The position numbers were made by a program, and so were the translations under genes. A stretch of DNA of 64,000 nt from Akkermansiaceae bacterium (GTDB lineage: Bacteria; Verrucomicrobiota; Verrucomicrobiia; Verrucomicrobiales; Akkermansiaceae), in the NCBI GenBank assembly GCA_903906515.1, contig CAIVKO010000251.1, positions 1-64,000 of the forward strand, written 5' to 3'. Below the pieces are notes generated by a model, which was not told the DNA's origin, did not search any database, and saw only the letters and a program-made list of their open reading frames with translations. Shown here in pieces: positions 45,327 through 55,700 of the stretch (its first letter is position 1; the number at the start of each line of letters is the position of its first letter).

Positions 45327-46487
45327 ATGGCAGGACTCATCATCGCTCCCCGAGCACGCATTTTTCACGGTCACGAGTGGGTTTACGCCACGGAAATCAA
45401 GAAATCCTTCGGCGATCCGCAGCCCGGCGATGTCGTCACGCTCAAGGATTTTCGGGATCGTCCGCTAGGTTCGGCGATTTACAATCCGCTCTCGCAAATC
45501 GTCGCCCGACGGTTTTCCCGCCGCCGCCAGGATCTCGATCTGGACTTTTTCACGCGCCGAATCCGCCAGTCGTTGGAATTCCGCCAGCGCTCGGGCATCG
45601 ATGAAATGCTTTGCCGCGTCGTCTGGAGCGAATCCGATGGCATCCCCGGCCTGATCGTGGACCGTTATGGTGATCACCTCTCGATCCAGACCCTCACGCT
45701 GGCCATGGATCTGCGGAAGGAAATCATCCGTGACGCTCTGGTTTCCCTGTTTTCCCCGAAATCCATCGTGTTGCGAAATGATTCCCCCTTCCGCAAGGCC
45801 GAGGGCATGGAGCCCGGTATCGAGATGCTTTATGGTGAAAATCCCGGCTCATTCATCGTCCGCGCGAATCACCTGGATTTCGAGATCGACCTCTTCGATG
45901 GTCAGAAAACCGGCCTCTACCTCGATCAGATTGAGTCCCACGCAGCCGTTGCCAAGTTGGCGAAAGGCAAACGCGTGTTAGATTGTTTCACCAACCAGGG
46001 AGGATTCGCCCTCGCCTGCGCCAAGGCCGGTGCCGCCAAAGTCACGGCTGTGGACGTCTCGGCCAGCGCCTGCGATGCCGCACGCCACAATGCCAGAATC
46101 AACGGCCTCGACATGGAAGTCCTCGAACACAACGTCTTCGATTTCCTCAAGCACGCGAAACCGGAATACGACCTCATCATCCTCGATCCGCCGAGTTTCA
46201 CGCGCAACAAGAAGACGCTCATGGATGCCATGCGCGGCTACAAGGAGATCCACCTGCGTTCCCTCAAGCTGCTGGAAAAAGGTGGCATCCTCTCGACGTT
46301 CTGCTGTTCCCACCACGCCAGTCGTGAGTTGTTCCTTGAAAATCTAGCAGACGCCTCGGTGGATGCGAAAAAATCCCTGCGTCTCATCGCGGAACACGGT
46401 CAACGCGCGGACCACCCGGTTCTCATCACCCTTCCGGAAACCGGATACCTGAAAGGTGTCACCGTCGAAGTCATCGCCACACGGTAA
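45327..46487 (+). CDS. rlmI: Class I SAM-dependent 23S rRNA methyltransferase, RlmI-like
   Basis: About 386 residues from the ATG at 45327; the start MAGLIIAPRARIFHGHEWVY matches the N-terminal PUA domain of RlmI (an ATG at 45315 is also possible). The methyltransferase domain has VLDCFTNQGGFALACAKAGA for SAM binding and LIILDPPSFTRNKKTLMDAM, followed by the catalytic-Cys region FCCSHH. RlmI methylates C5 of a cytosine in 23S rRNA (C1962 in E. coli). It is divergent from the toxin-antitoxin pair. Confidence 0.9.
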   Translation: MAGLIIAPRARIFHGHEWVYATEIKKSFGDPQPGDVVTLKDFRDRPLGSAIYNPLSQIVARRFSRRRQDLDLDFFTRRIRQSLEFRQRSGIDEMLCRVVWSESDGIPGLIVDRYGDHLSIQTLTLAMDLRKEIIRDALVSLFSPKSIVLRNDSPFRKAEGMEPGIEMLYGENPGSFIVRANHLDFEIDLFDGQKTGLYLDQIESHAAVAKLAKGKRVLDCFTNQGGFALACAKAGAAKVTAVDVSASACDAARHNARINGLDMEVLEHNVFDFLKHAKPEYDLIILDPPSFTRNKKTLMDAMRGYKEIHLRSLKLLEKGGILSTFCCSHHASRELFLENLADASVDAKKSLRLIAEHGQRADHPVLITLPETGYLKGVTVEVIATR

Positions 46488-46498
46488 GCTTTTCGGGT

Positions 46499-47101
46499 TC
46501 AACCGCGCTCCCGTCCGTCCATTACGCAGGAAACGCAGAGGTCCCCGCAAACGTTGATCATGGTGCGGAAGCGGTCGAGGAGCCAATCGATGGGAATCAA
46601 CAGCAAGCTGCATTCGAGCGGCAGGCCCACAGCCGTGAGAACACCAGTTTCATTGTGATGAGACCTGCGGAAGGAATGCCTGCGGCACCGACGGAGGTTG
46701 CTACGGCACAGAGGTCGATCACCAGTTAGGCTGTCCCACGGCAGGTGATATCCTAACAATAGTGCGAGCACGATCACACCGATAACGCTGCCGCCGTCGG
46801 TGAAGGGGCCCATCAAGCTTTTCGGCAGTTTGCCGAGGATCTGGCCAACGCTGTCGGCTGTGGTCGTGGACTTGGCGGCATTTCCCGCCTGTTCAAGTTC
46901 GGCGGCGTGGAGGGTCTTTTCCTGGCTTACCTGTTGCTGTTGTTCGGTGGTGACGGTTCGGCGTGTGCCGGGTTGTAGTGTGTTGACTAGAGTCAAGGTC
47001 GGTGGCATGACTTCCGTGAGATTGTGTGGATCGCTGTGGAAACAGAACATCGTTTCCGCGCTGGCGGCGAGTGGGGTGCGGGTGTGGAAAATCGAGGGCA
47101 T
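46499..47101 (-). pseudogene. Decayed dicarboxylate/amino acid:cation symporter (DAACS/GltP family)
   Basis: One frame carries LVNTLQPG, then [20 protein letters not shown] with VIVLALLLG, which match internal DAACS segments. A second frame (about 46650-46725) encodes [18 protein letters not shown], the conserved HP2/TM8 region. The first frame then resumes with [20 protein letters not shown] and [14 protein letters not shown], the C-terminal block. So at least two frameshifts and a central deletion are visible, and the N-terminal helices are missing. The open frame that bridges it is accidental. It lies between rlmI and the SDR gene. Confidence 0.8.
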
Positions 47102-47126
47102 GGTGAGTCATTGGTGAGTGTGTGGA

Positions 47127-48611
47127 TTATCGCGTCTCTTTGAGAATTGTGTGGTTGTTCTCGGCCCGGTGGGAGATTTCCCGGATCATTCCGCTGAAAA
47201 TCAACGCGTGAAATGGATAGAGTACATACCAATAACACCAGCCCATCAGGCCCTTGGGTGCGAAGAACGCGGTTTGTGAAAGCAAGGCCATGTGGTCCTC
47301 CCTCGGGACCACATGAAACTGTAACCATGCTTTTCCCGGGACTTTCATCTCGGCACGCAGTCTCAGCATTTGATTGGGCTCGATCATTTCCACCCGCCAA
47401 AAATCCAAGGCGTCACCGACTCGCAGTTGATCCGGATCCCGTCGGCCACGCCGCATGCCCACTCCTCCGATCATGCGGTCCATCCATCCACGGATTCGCC
47501 ACGCCCAATCCATGTAAAACCAACCACGCCTGCCGCCTAAACCACTGAAAATCCCATAAACTTCGGCCGCCGATGCCGCAACCCGCATCTGGCGATGCTC
47601 ACGAATCATGCCTTCCTGGTTGGTGAGGATGACCGGAACAGCATCGCCTTGCGAGGTGCTCAGTGCATCATTCCAGGTCGTTTCAATTTTGCCTGCGTCC
47701 AACATTGCCAATGCGCGCTCCACCGATGTGCGGTAGCTGACGGGATTGATTTCGGGAAACAACCTGCGGGCGGTGGGGTCTCGCACGATGTTTTCGTTGC
47801 GCAGTCCTTCGATCAGCGGGCGGGCGATCACGGAGGGGATCGGAGTGACGAGATTTACCCACAAGGATGAAAGTCTGGGCGTCAGTAAAGGAACAGGCAC
47901 CAACCAACGCTTTAGCCCACGGACATCGGCGTAGATTTTCATCATTTCCCCATAAGTGATGACCTGTGATCCTCCAATCTCGATGATGAGTCCGGTGCTG
48001 TCAGGAACTTCGATGGATTGCGATAAATACGCAAGCACCTCGCGAATGCCAATCGGCTGCGTGCGAGTGTAAACCCAGCGCGGACAAATCATCACCGGGA
48101 CACGTTCTGTAAGATAACGAATCATTTCGAATGATATGCTTCCCGATCCCACAATGACGCCGGCGCGGAATTCGGTGACAGGAACGCCGCTGAGACGCAA
48201 TGAGTCGCCGCTTTGCTGACGGGAGCGCAAATGTTCAGATAGCTCCGGTGAGGCTTCTGCCAAACCGCCGAGGTAAATGATGCGTTTCACACCCGCGGCG
48301 CGGGCGGCTTCACCGAAATTTGTAGCGGCGGTGATGTCTTGTTGATGGAAATCGGCGCCACCACCGAGGCTGTGGACCAGATAATAGGCAGCATCGACCT
48401 CTTGCATGGCTGCGGCGAGACTATCAGGTCGAAACACGTCTCCCTCAACAATCTCTACAGAGTTATACCATGATCGACCAAACAACCGGTTGGAATCGCG
48501 CACCAGACAGCGAACTTGGTGTCCGGCGGCAAGAAGCAGTGGGACGAGCCTGCCTCCGATGTATCCGGTTGCTCCGGTCACTAGAATCAGGTGCTTGGGA
48601 TTTTCATTCAT
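47127..48611 (-). CDS. SDR-family NAD(P)-binding protein with C-terminal DUF2867
   Basis: A 494-residue protein. The N-terminal half is an atypical SDR (LVTGATGYIGGRLVPLLLAA, YYLVHSLGGG, AGVKRIIYLGGLAE) like NAD(P)H-binding quinone or flavin-type regulators. The C-terminal ~150 residues match DUF2867 (AAEVYGIFSGLGGRRGWFYM, RVGDALDFWRVEMIEPNQML, FAPKGLMGWCYWYVLYPFHA), a START-like fold. The function of this fusion is unknown; it is common in diverse bacteria. Confidence 0.85.
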   Translation of the reverse strand: MNENPKHLILVTGATGYIGGRLVPLLLAAGHQVRCLVRDSNRLFGRSWYNSVEIVEGDVFRPDSLAAAMQEVDAAYYLVHSLGGGADFHQQDITAATNFGEAARAAGVKRIIYLGGLAEASPELSEHLRSRQQSGDSLRLSGVPVTEFRAGVIVGSGSISFEMIRYLTERVPVMICPRWVYTRTQPIGIREVLAYLSQSIEVPDSTGLIIEIGGSQVITYGEMMKIYADVRGLKRWLVPVPLLTPRLSSLWVNLVTPIPSVIARPLIEGLRNENIVRDPTARRLFPEINPVSYRTSVERALAMLDAGKIETTWNDALSTSQGDAVPVILTNQEGMIREHRQMRVAASAAEVYGIFSGLGGRRGWFYMDWAWRIRGWMDRMIGGVGMRRGRRDPDQLRVGDALDFWRVEMIEPNQMLRLRAEMKVPGKAWLQFHVVPREDHMALLSQTAFFAPKGLMGWCYWYVLYPFHALIFSGMIREISHRAENNHTILKETR

Positions 48612-48798
48612 GATTGGGAGTTTCTCTCATGCGATTTGGCATGTGGCGCAGGCGGATGCGGTTATAGAGTTGGTTGATGATGGATGGCAGGTTGGAGATC
48701 AGCGCGTCAATAATAATCACAATAATCACATTTGATAAAAGAAGACGGTATCACACATGTGGACTTGTTCTATCGAAATCAGGTGATAAAATCACCTC

Positions 48799-50241
48799 AT
48801 GTTCGTGCATGGCTTTGAAGCGGAGTCCTGGTATGGAGTCACCATGGTGGTGGCGTTCTACGTGGTCGGCGCGCTGCACATGTTGCATGCCCTGATGCAT
48901 GTGCGCACCTCCCAAGGCACGATCGCGTGGGTGATTTCGTTGCTCACGGTGCCATTCGTGGCGATCCCTCTCTATTGGATGTTAGGCAGGACCCGATTCT
49001 CAGGCTACGTTGGCGGGCGTAGGAAAAAAGACGAACGTCTGGGAAGGATCGCGGAATCGATGCATGAGCGGCTGCGTGCGCTGGAGGTGGATATACCGGA
49101 TGACGACGCCTTCGAGCGGGCGGCCCGCATTCTCGGTGGGCTGCCATTTACCCGAGGCAACCGCCTCCGGCTTCTGATCGACGGAGACGAGACGTTCGAG
49201 CGGATTTTTGAGGCGATTGACAATGCCAAAAGCTATCTATGCGTGAACTTCTTTATCATCAAAAGCGACACGCTCGGCACGCGGTTCCAACAGGCGCTCA
49301 TCGAGCGTGCGCGTGCAGGAGTGAAGGTCTATTTCCTGTTCGATGAAATCGGCTCGCACAAGCTGCCGCGGCATTACCTGAAAGATCTTCGGGAGGCCGG
49401 TGTGGAGTGTCATTCTTTCGGCATCAACCGTTTTTGGTGGTCGCGCTTGCAAATGAATTTCCGGAATCACCGCAAGATCGTCATTAGCGATGGAGAGGTG
49501 GCATTGATCGGCGGACTGAATGTGGGTGATGAATACCTTGGCCGCAACCAACGCTTCGGCGAGTGGCGGGACACCCATCTGGAAATGCGTGGGCCGGTGG
49601 TGCAGGCGGTGCAGATGGTGTTTCTGGAGGATTGGTTCTGGGCTGCCAATCAGGTGCCCGATTTGCATTGGGACACCCAGGCCGAGACGGCGGACCAAGT
49701 GGCCGCCGTGATTCCCACTGGTCCTGCGGATCCGGGGGATTCCTGGCAACTCATCGTCGCTGAGGCCGCCAATTCGGCACGCCAAAAACTTTGGATTGCC
49801 TCGCCTTACTTTGTGCCGGACGAGGGTGTGCTCACCGCCTTGCAAACCGCCGCCATCCGTGGTGTGGACGTGCGAATCCTCCTGCCGGAACGGGCGGATC
49901 ATTTGTTAGTCTGGCTTTCGGCGTTCTCCTACTACGATCAATCGATTCCCTACGGCATCCGGCTTTTCCGCTACCAACGCGGGTTTCTCCATCAGAAGGT
50001 CATGCTCATCGACAAGCGGCTCGCCTCGGTGGGAACCGCCAACCTGGATAACCGGTCCTTCCGCCTCAATTTCGAAATCACCGCGTTCTCGAACGACGAG
50101 GCATTCGTTGCGGAAGTCACCGACATGCTGACCGCCGATTTTGCCCGGTCGGAAGAATCCCTGCTCTCGGATTTCACCCGCAAGCCATTCCTGTTCCGCG
50201 CCGCTTGCCGCGCCGCGCGTCTCTTCGCTCCTATCCAGTAG
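48799..50241 (+). CDS. clsA: Cardiolipin synthase
   Basis: A 480-residue phospholipase D superfamily enzyme that joins two phosphatidylglycerols into cardiolipin. It has two N-terminal membrane helices (about 14-34 and 43-63, ending PLYWMLGR) and two HKD motifs: NHRKIVISDGEVALIGG (near 224) and LHQKVMLIDKRLASVGTAN (near 398). The length and layout match ClsA. It stands alone, divergent from the SDR gene. Confidence 0.93.
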   Translation: MFVHGFEAESWYGVTMVVAFYVVGALHMLHALMHVRTSQGTIAWVISLLTVPFVAIPLYWMLGRTRFSGYVGGRRKKDERLGRIAESMHERLRALEVDIPDDDAFERAARILGGLPFTRGNRLRLLIDGDETFERIFEAIDNAKSYLCVNFFIIKSDTLGTRFQQALIERARAGVKVYFLFDEIGSHKLPRHYLKDLREAGVECHSFGINRFWWSRLQMNFRNHRKIVISDGEVALIGGLNVGDEYLGRNQRFGEWRDTHLEMRGPVVQAVQMVFLEDWFWAANQVPDLHWDTQAETADQVAAVIPTGPADPGDSWQLIVAEAANSARQKLWIASPYFVPDEGVLTALQTAAIRGVDVRILLPERADHLLVWLSAFSYYDQSIPYGIRLFRYQRGFLHQKVMLIDKRLASVGTANLDNRSFRLNFEITAFSNDEAFVAEVTDMLTADFARSEESLLSDFTRKPFLFRAACRAARLFAPIQ

Positions 50242-50246
50242 GCAGA

Positions 50247-51137
50247 TCAAGGTCCCTGTCTGCATGATGAGGGAGTGATTCCCATGTGCTTGCGGAAAAG
50301 CCGGGAAAAATAGAATGGATCATCGTAACCCACTGCGGAGGCGGCTTCCGCGACATTGTGGGTTCCCTGTTGGAGTAGGTCCATGGCGCGCTGGAGGCGC
50401 AGGCGGATCAACAGGCCGAGTGGCGGCATGCCGGTTTGGCGGCGGCAGAGTTCGGTGAAATGAGGGATGCTGAGGTGGGATTCTCCAGCCAGTTCGTCGA
50501 GCGTCCATGGCCTAGAAAGGTCCTCGCGCATCAGGGAAAGGACTTTGAGCAGGCGGTTTTCCGCGCGGCGGGATCGGGTGCCCGGCGCGCGCTGGTGGAC
50601 TTTTGCCAAACCTAACAAACGTCCGAATGCGGTCGAGAGGCCGGTCATCGCCGCCTCGCTGAAGCCATGGGTGGCGTGGCGGAAGCTGTCTTCAAACGCA
50701 TCGAAGAGCACGGCCGGATCGTCCACCGAAACGATGGGATTCGTTATGGAAACACCGAGGTTTTCGAGATGGTCGGCGGCGCGTATTCCGCGGAAGTGCA
50801 TCCAGAAGATCGTCCATGGCGTGCGTGTGTTTGCGCTGTAAACGTGGTGCTCGCGGGGTGGAAGAAACAAGAGGTCGCCAGGCTCCATTTTCCATTCCCG
50901 ACCGGCGAGCGTGCAGGATCCTTTGCCGGAGATGCAAGCGATCAGGATGTGTTGCGAGGTGCCGTGCTGGCGCTCGACATAATGCCCAACGGGCGCGAAA
51001 AACGTGCCGATGTGGGTGACGCAGAGATCACGGGTCACCGGCTTTCGGGATGCCTCAACGGCGATGGCCGGCGGGATGATCACCAAGCGTTGGCCTGGAA
51101 ATCCTTCGGGGCGCTTTTCCGGGGTCGTCGCCTGCAT
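50247..51137 (-). CDS. AraC-family transcriptional regulator of the carbohydrate locus
   Basis: About 296 residues from the ATG at 51137, preceded by AAAGAGACC; a longer in-frame start at 51209 adds unconserved residues. The N-terminal cupin sensing domain (CTLAGREWKMEPGDLLFLPP) is followed by two helix-turn-helix motifs (WTLDELAGESHLSIPHFTEL, HNVAEAASAVGYDDPFYFSR). It is divergent from the sugar porter-DUF5107-GH2 genes, so it probably activates them on binding a sugar. Its last codons (CRQGP-stop) lie on a CAGGGACC sequence resembling the core of the dispersed repeat. Confidence 0.9.
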   Translation of the reverse strand: MQATTPEKRPEGFPGQRLVIIPPAIAVEASRKPVTRDLCVTHIGTFFAPVGHYVERQHGTSQHILIACISGKGSCTLAGREWKMEPGDLLFLPPREHHVYSANTRTPWTIFWMHFRGIRAADHLENLGVSITNPIVSVDDPAVLFDAFEDSFRHATHGFSEAAMTGLSTAFGRLLGLAKVHQRAPGTRSRRAENRLLKVLSLMREDLSRPWTLDELAGESHLSIPHFTELCRRQTGMPPLGLLIRLRLQRAMDLLQQGTHNVAEAASAVGYDDPFYFSRLFRKHMGITPSSCRQGP

Positions 51138-51252
51138 GGATCGCAGGGTCTCTTTAAATCCTAGGAATGTCCATGCATTTCCGATGATTTTCCATGGAAG
51201 GCCCCCCACTCATGTGCCTAGAGTTCGCCACAAATCCATCCAATAAACCCCT

Positions 51253-52695
51253 ATGGCAATTATTACCACTACCGCACCAGGCGGAGAAGATCCGATCGCG
51301 CCTGCCGCCCATCATGGCGGTTATCTCTGGCTCATTGCAGCGACTGCCGCACTCGGTGGATTGTTGTTTGGGTATGACTGGGTCGTCATCGGCGGCGCGG
51401 CTCCGTTTTACGAAAAATTTTTCTCACTGGCGAATGCCTCGGACAAAGGCTGGGCGCAGAGTTGCGCGCTAATCGGCTGTTTGGTCGGAGCGTTGATGTC
51501 AGGGGGCTTGAGTGATCGTTTCGGTCGCAAGCGGTTGTTGTTTTTATCCGCCATGATTTTCGCGGTTTCGTCCATCGGCACCGGAATGGCGGGATCGTTT
51601 GATGGTTTTGTGGTCTGGCGGATGTTAGGCGGCGTGGCGATCGGTCTGGCATCCAACCTATCTCCCATGTATATCGCTGAGATTTCCCCCTCGGCGATGC
51701 GCGGGCGGCTGGTTTCGCTCAACCAATTCACGATTGTGATAGGAGTGTTGCTGGCGCAGGTTGTGAATCTGGTGATTGCAAAGCAGTTTCCGCACTGGAT
51801 GGGCTGGGTCACCGCGCCGGATGGATTGCTGGCATGGAACGAGGCGAGCGGATGGCGCTGGATGTTCGGAGTGACGGCGATACCTTCGGTGATGTTCTTG
51901 CTCGGTATGCTCGTCGTGCCGGAAAGCCCGCGCTGGCTGGTGAAAAACGGGCATTCCGAAAAAGCGTCGCGCATCCTCGCTAAAATCGGTGGTGAGGAAT
52001 ATGCAAGCCATGTGCTCGCGTCGATCGAGTCCACACTTGCAAATGATATGGGTGGCAAAGTGCATTTCGGTGCCTTGTTCGAGCGGCGGACCTTCAAGAT
52101 TCTCATGCTCGGCATCGGGCTTGCCGTCTTCCAGCAGTGGTGCGGCATCAACGTGATCTTCAACTACGCAGGCGAGATTTTCAAATCGGCCGGATACAGT
52201 ATCGATGACACGCTGAAGAACATCGCGTGGACCGGATCCGTCAATCTGGTCTTCACCGTGGTGGCGATGGCGGTGGTGGACAAACTCGGACGTCGTCCGC
52301 TGATGTTGTTCGGTGCGGCGGGTCTCGCTGTGATCTATGCGCTGGTGGGCTATTGTTATCACAATTCGATTCTCGGTGGTCCGGTGCTTGGCCTCGTGCT
52401 TGGAGCGATCGGTTGTTACGCCGCCACGCTTGCGCCGGTGACCTGGGTGGTGATATCCGAAATTTTCCCCAATCGCATCCGGGGTGCGGCGATGTCCACC
52501 TCGGTGTTCTTCCTGTGGCTCGCGTGCTTCATCCTGACCTATACCTTCCCGATTTTGAACGAGAAGTTCGGAGCCGGTAATACCTTCTGGACTTATGCCC
52601 TCATTTGCGTGGGTGGCTTCCTGATGGTGTTGTTCGGGCTGCCCGAAACCAAAGGCAAATCGCTCGAACAAATCGAACGCGAGTTAGTAGATTGA
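51253..52695 (+). CDS. MFS sugar porter (XylE/GLUT type)
   Basis: A 480-residue 12-TM transporter. Sugar porter signatures are present: ALGGLLFGYDWVVIGGA, the loop motif GGLSDRFGRKRLL, PMYIAEISPSAMRGRLVSLN, PESPRWLVKNG, FQQWCGINVIFNYA and the end PETKGKSLEQIE. It would import a monosaccharide by proton symport. It is the first gene of a run with the DUF5107-TPR protein (52 bp gap) and the GH2 enzyme. The specific sugar is unknown. Confidence 0.92.
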   Translation: MAIITTTAPGGEDPIAPAAHHGGYLWLIAATAALGGLLFGYDWVVIGGAAPFYEKFFSLANASDKGWAQSCALIGCLVGALMSGGLSDRFGRKRLLFLSAMIFAVSSIGTGMAGSFDGFVVWRMLGGVAIGLASNLSPMYIAEISPSAMRGRLVSLNQFTIVIGVLLAQVVNLVIAKQFPHWMGWVTAPDGLLAWNEASGWRWMFGVTAIPSVMFLLGMLVVPESPRWLVKNGHSEKASRILAKIGGEEYASHVLASIESTLANDMGGKVHFGALFERRTFKILMLGIGLAVFQQWCGINVIFNYAGEIFKSAGYSIDDTLKNIAWTGSVNLVFTVVAMAVVDKLGRRPLMLFGAAGLAVIYALVGYCYHNSILGGPVLGLVLGAIGCYAATLAPVTWVVISEIFPNRIRGAAMSTSVFFLWLACFILTYTFPILNEKFGAGNTFWTYALICVGGFLMVLFGLPETKGKSLEQIERELVD

Positions 52696-52709
52696 TGTCC
52701 TGAATCCCA

Positions 52710-52739
52710 TTTCAAATCTCAAATTTGAAATTTCAAATC
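52710..52739. repeat. AT-rich palindrome TTTCAAATCTCAAATTTGAAATTT
   Basis: A 30-bp stretch of CAAAT/ATTTG units centred on the perfect palindrome CAAATTTG. It fills the gap before the DUF5107 gene and is unlike the surrounding GC-rich sequence. Confidence 0.6.
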
Positions 52740-52747
52740 AAAGAACC

Positions 52748-55700
52748 ATGTCCGTCACCGCCAGCCTAGAGCCCCGTATCATCCCTACCTATCCCGTCGG
52801 CACGCCGGAAAAAAATCCGGTCTTCTTCGAGAAGCGTGTTTATCAGGGGTCGTGTGGCAAGGTTTATCCCGTTCCATTTATCGACAAGGTGTTTGATGAG
52901 GCGAGGCCGGTTTCCTATCAATCCGTTAGGTTGGAAAACGAGTTCGTGCGTCTGGTGATGTTGCCGGAAATCGGCGGGCGGATCTTCATCGGTCAGGACA
53001 AGACGAACAGCGACTACGATTTCTTCTACCGTCAGGACGTGATCAAGCCGGCGCTCGTCGGTCTGGCGGGTCCGTGGATTTCCGGTGGTGTGGAGTTCAA
53101 CTGGCCGCAGCATCACCGACCGGGCACCTTCATGCCGGCGGATGTGTCCATCGAAGAGGAAGAGGACGGCGTGCGCACGGTCTGGTTCAGCGAGCATGAT
53201 CCGATCAACCGTCTCAAAGGCATGCACGGCATCCGCCTGCGGCCGGGGTCGTCGCTCATCGAGTTGCGGGCACGTCTCTATAACCGGACTCCCTTCACGC
53301 AGACCTTCCTCTGGTGGGCGAATGTGGCGGCGATGGTGCACGAGCAATACCAATCTTTCTTTCCGCCGGACGTCCGCTACGTGGCGGACCATGCGGTGCG
53401 CGCGCTGTCGTCGTTTCCGGAGGCGATGAATCCGTATTACGGCGTGGACTATCAGAATCGTCCCGGTTCCAATGATCTGAGTTGGTACAAGAATATCCCT
53501 GTGCCGACGAGTTACATGGTTTGCCAGACTCAGTTCGATTTTTTCGGTGGCTATGATTTCAAAGCGGGTGGTGGATTCGTGCATGTCGCGGACCGCCATA
53601 TCGCTCCAGGCAAGAAACAATGGACGTGGGGCGATCATGCGTTCGGTCATGCGTGGGATCGCGAACTGACGGATACGAATGGCCCGTACATCGAATTGAT
53701 GGCCGGCGTTTATACCGACAACCAACCGGATTTTTCGTATCTCACGCCCTACGAAACCAAGACGTTTTCGCAGTTCTGGTGGCCGATTCAAGGGATCGGT
53801 CCGGTCCAGCAGGCGACGGAAAAGGCGGCGCTGCGGATGGTAGTGGATGATGACCGCATGATCGATCTCGGCGTTTGCGTTTCGGAATCCGTGACCAACG
53901 CGCGGTTGGTTGTGACGAGGGGCGTGGAGTTGCTGGTGGAAAAAATATTCTCACTGAAACCCGGGAAATGCTGGAAGCACAGTGGACTGAAATTTGCCGG
54001 AGAAAATCCAACCGAACTGCTCGCTTCGATTTTCGATGAGGATGGTGAATGTCTTCTAACGTATCGTCCGGTCGACGAAAGCCGGATTGTTCGGAATCGT
54101 GAGGCTGCCACTGAGCCACCGTCTCCTGAGGAGATCACTTCGTCCGATGAGTTGTATTTCACCGGCGAGCATCTCGACCAATACCGCCATTCCACGCGAT
54201 CGCCGGAGTTGTATTGGAACGAGGCCCTGAGCCGCGATCCGGGCGACGCCCGCTGCAATATCGCCATGGGCCGCCGGGCGCTGAAACAAGGCCGGTTGGA
54301 TGCTGCCGAAACGTGTTTCCAAAAAGCCATCGCACGGCTGACCCGGCGCCATCCGAATCCGGAAACCGGCGAGGCGCATTATTTCCTCGGCTTGACGCTT
54401 GTGTTCAAAGGTGAGTTCGAGGCGGCCTATCCGTTGTTTTACAAGGCTACTTGGAATCAGGCGTGGCGTTCACCGGCATTCTATCAACTCGCTTGTCTCG
54501 ACTGCCGGAAGTTTGATTACGACACCGCGCTGCGCCATCTCGACGAGTCACTGGCAACGAATGGAGAGCACACCAAGGCGATGGTCTTGCAGGCGGTGAT
54601 CGCACGTCACTCGGAAGATCCGGATGCGGCCGCAGAGTTGTTAGGTGACGTGCTGGACATGGATCCGCTCGACCACTGGGCGCGATATGAGGGCACGGAC
54701 TGTGGGGTTGTTTCCAAGCAGGATTATCTGAAAGCCAGCCGCAACGACGCGCAGACGGTTCTCGATCTCGTTTTCGACTATGCCGATGCCGGCTTCAATG
54801 ATGATGCGGTGAAGTTGTTGGAACGCCATCTCGCACAACCGGTTGCGGACTGCGCGGTGCCGAATCCTTTGTCGCGCAGCTCGATGAGTCTATACGTGTT
54901 GGCTTGGTTGAAAAAGGACGGCAAGCTGCTGGCCAAGGCCCGCGGGCAATCGCCGGACTACTTTTTCCCGTCGCGCTTGCATGAGCAGATCGTTCTGGAG
55001 TGGGCGCTGCAACAACCCGGAAAGGATCCGGTGGCGGCGTATGGCTTGGGAAATTATTTCTACGATCTGAAACGCCATCAGGATGCTATCACCGTCTGGC
55101 TGCGCGCGATCGAGGATGGAGCCTCCTTCGCCACGGTTTTTCGAAATCTCGGCATCGCGACATGGAATCTTCATCGCGATGGCGATGCCGCGCGGAACTA
55201 CTATCTGCGTGCATTGGAGTTGGATGCTCGTGATCCTCGCTTGGTTTCGGAATACGATCAACTGCGCTCGAAGTTGAATGATCCGCTGGTGGAACGATTG
55301 GCGTTTCTTGAGGAGCGCGTCGATCGGGTTTTACAGCGCGACGATTGCACGGTGGCTTTCGCGACTTTGTATAATCTCAGCGGGAATCCTGAAAAGGCGC
55401 TGGAAATCATGACTTCACGTCGTTTCCATCCGTGGGAAGGCGGGGAGGGGAGTGTGCTCCGGCAATTCACGACCGCACATCTGCTCATCGGCCGGAAATC
55501 GCTGGAGGACGGCGACGCTGCGGGAGCACTGGCGCATTTCACGGGAGCCATGGACACGCCGGAAAGCCTGGGCGAGGCCTATCATCTTCTTCAGGCGAAG
55601 GCGGATGTGAATTATTGGGTCGGCAAAGCGCTCAAAGCCCTCGGTCGCGAAGACGAAGCTATGGAATCCTTCACGAAGTCCGCGAATGAGGCGGGTGATT

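Noticed and set aside
46499-47101. Novel 200-residue membrane protein
   Set aside because: Its segments are DAACS symporter pieces joined across frameshifts, so it is a pseudogene.
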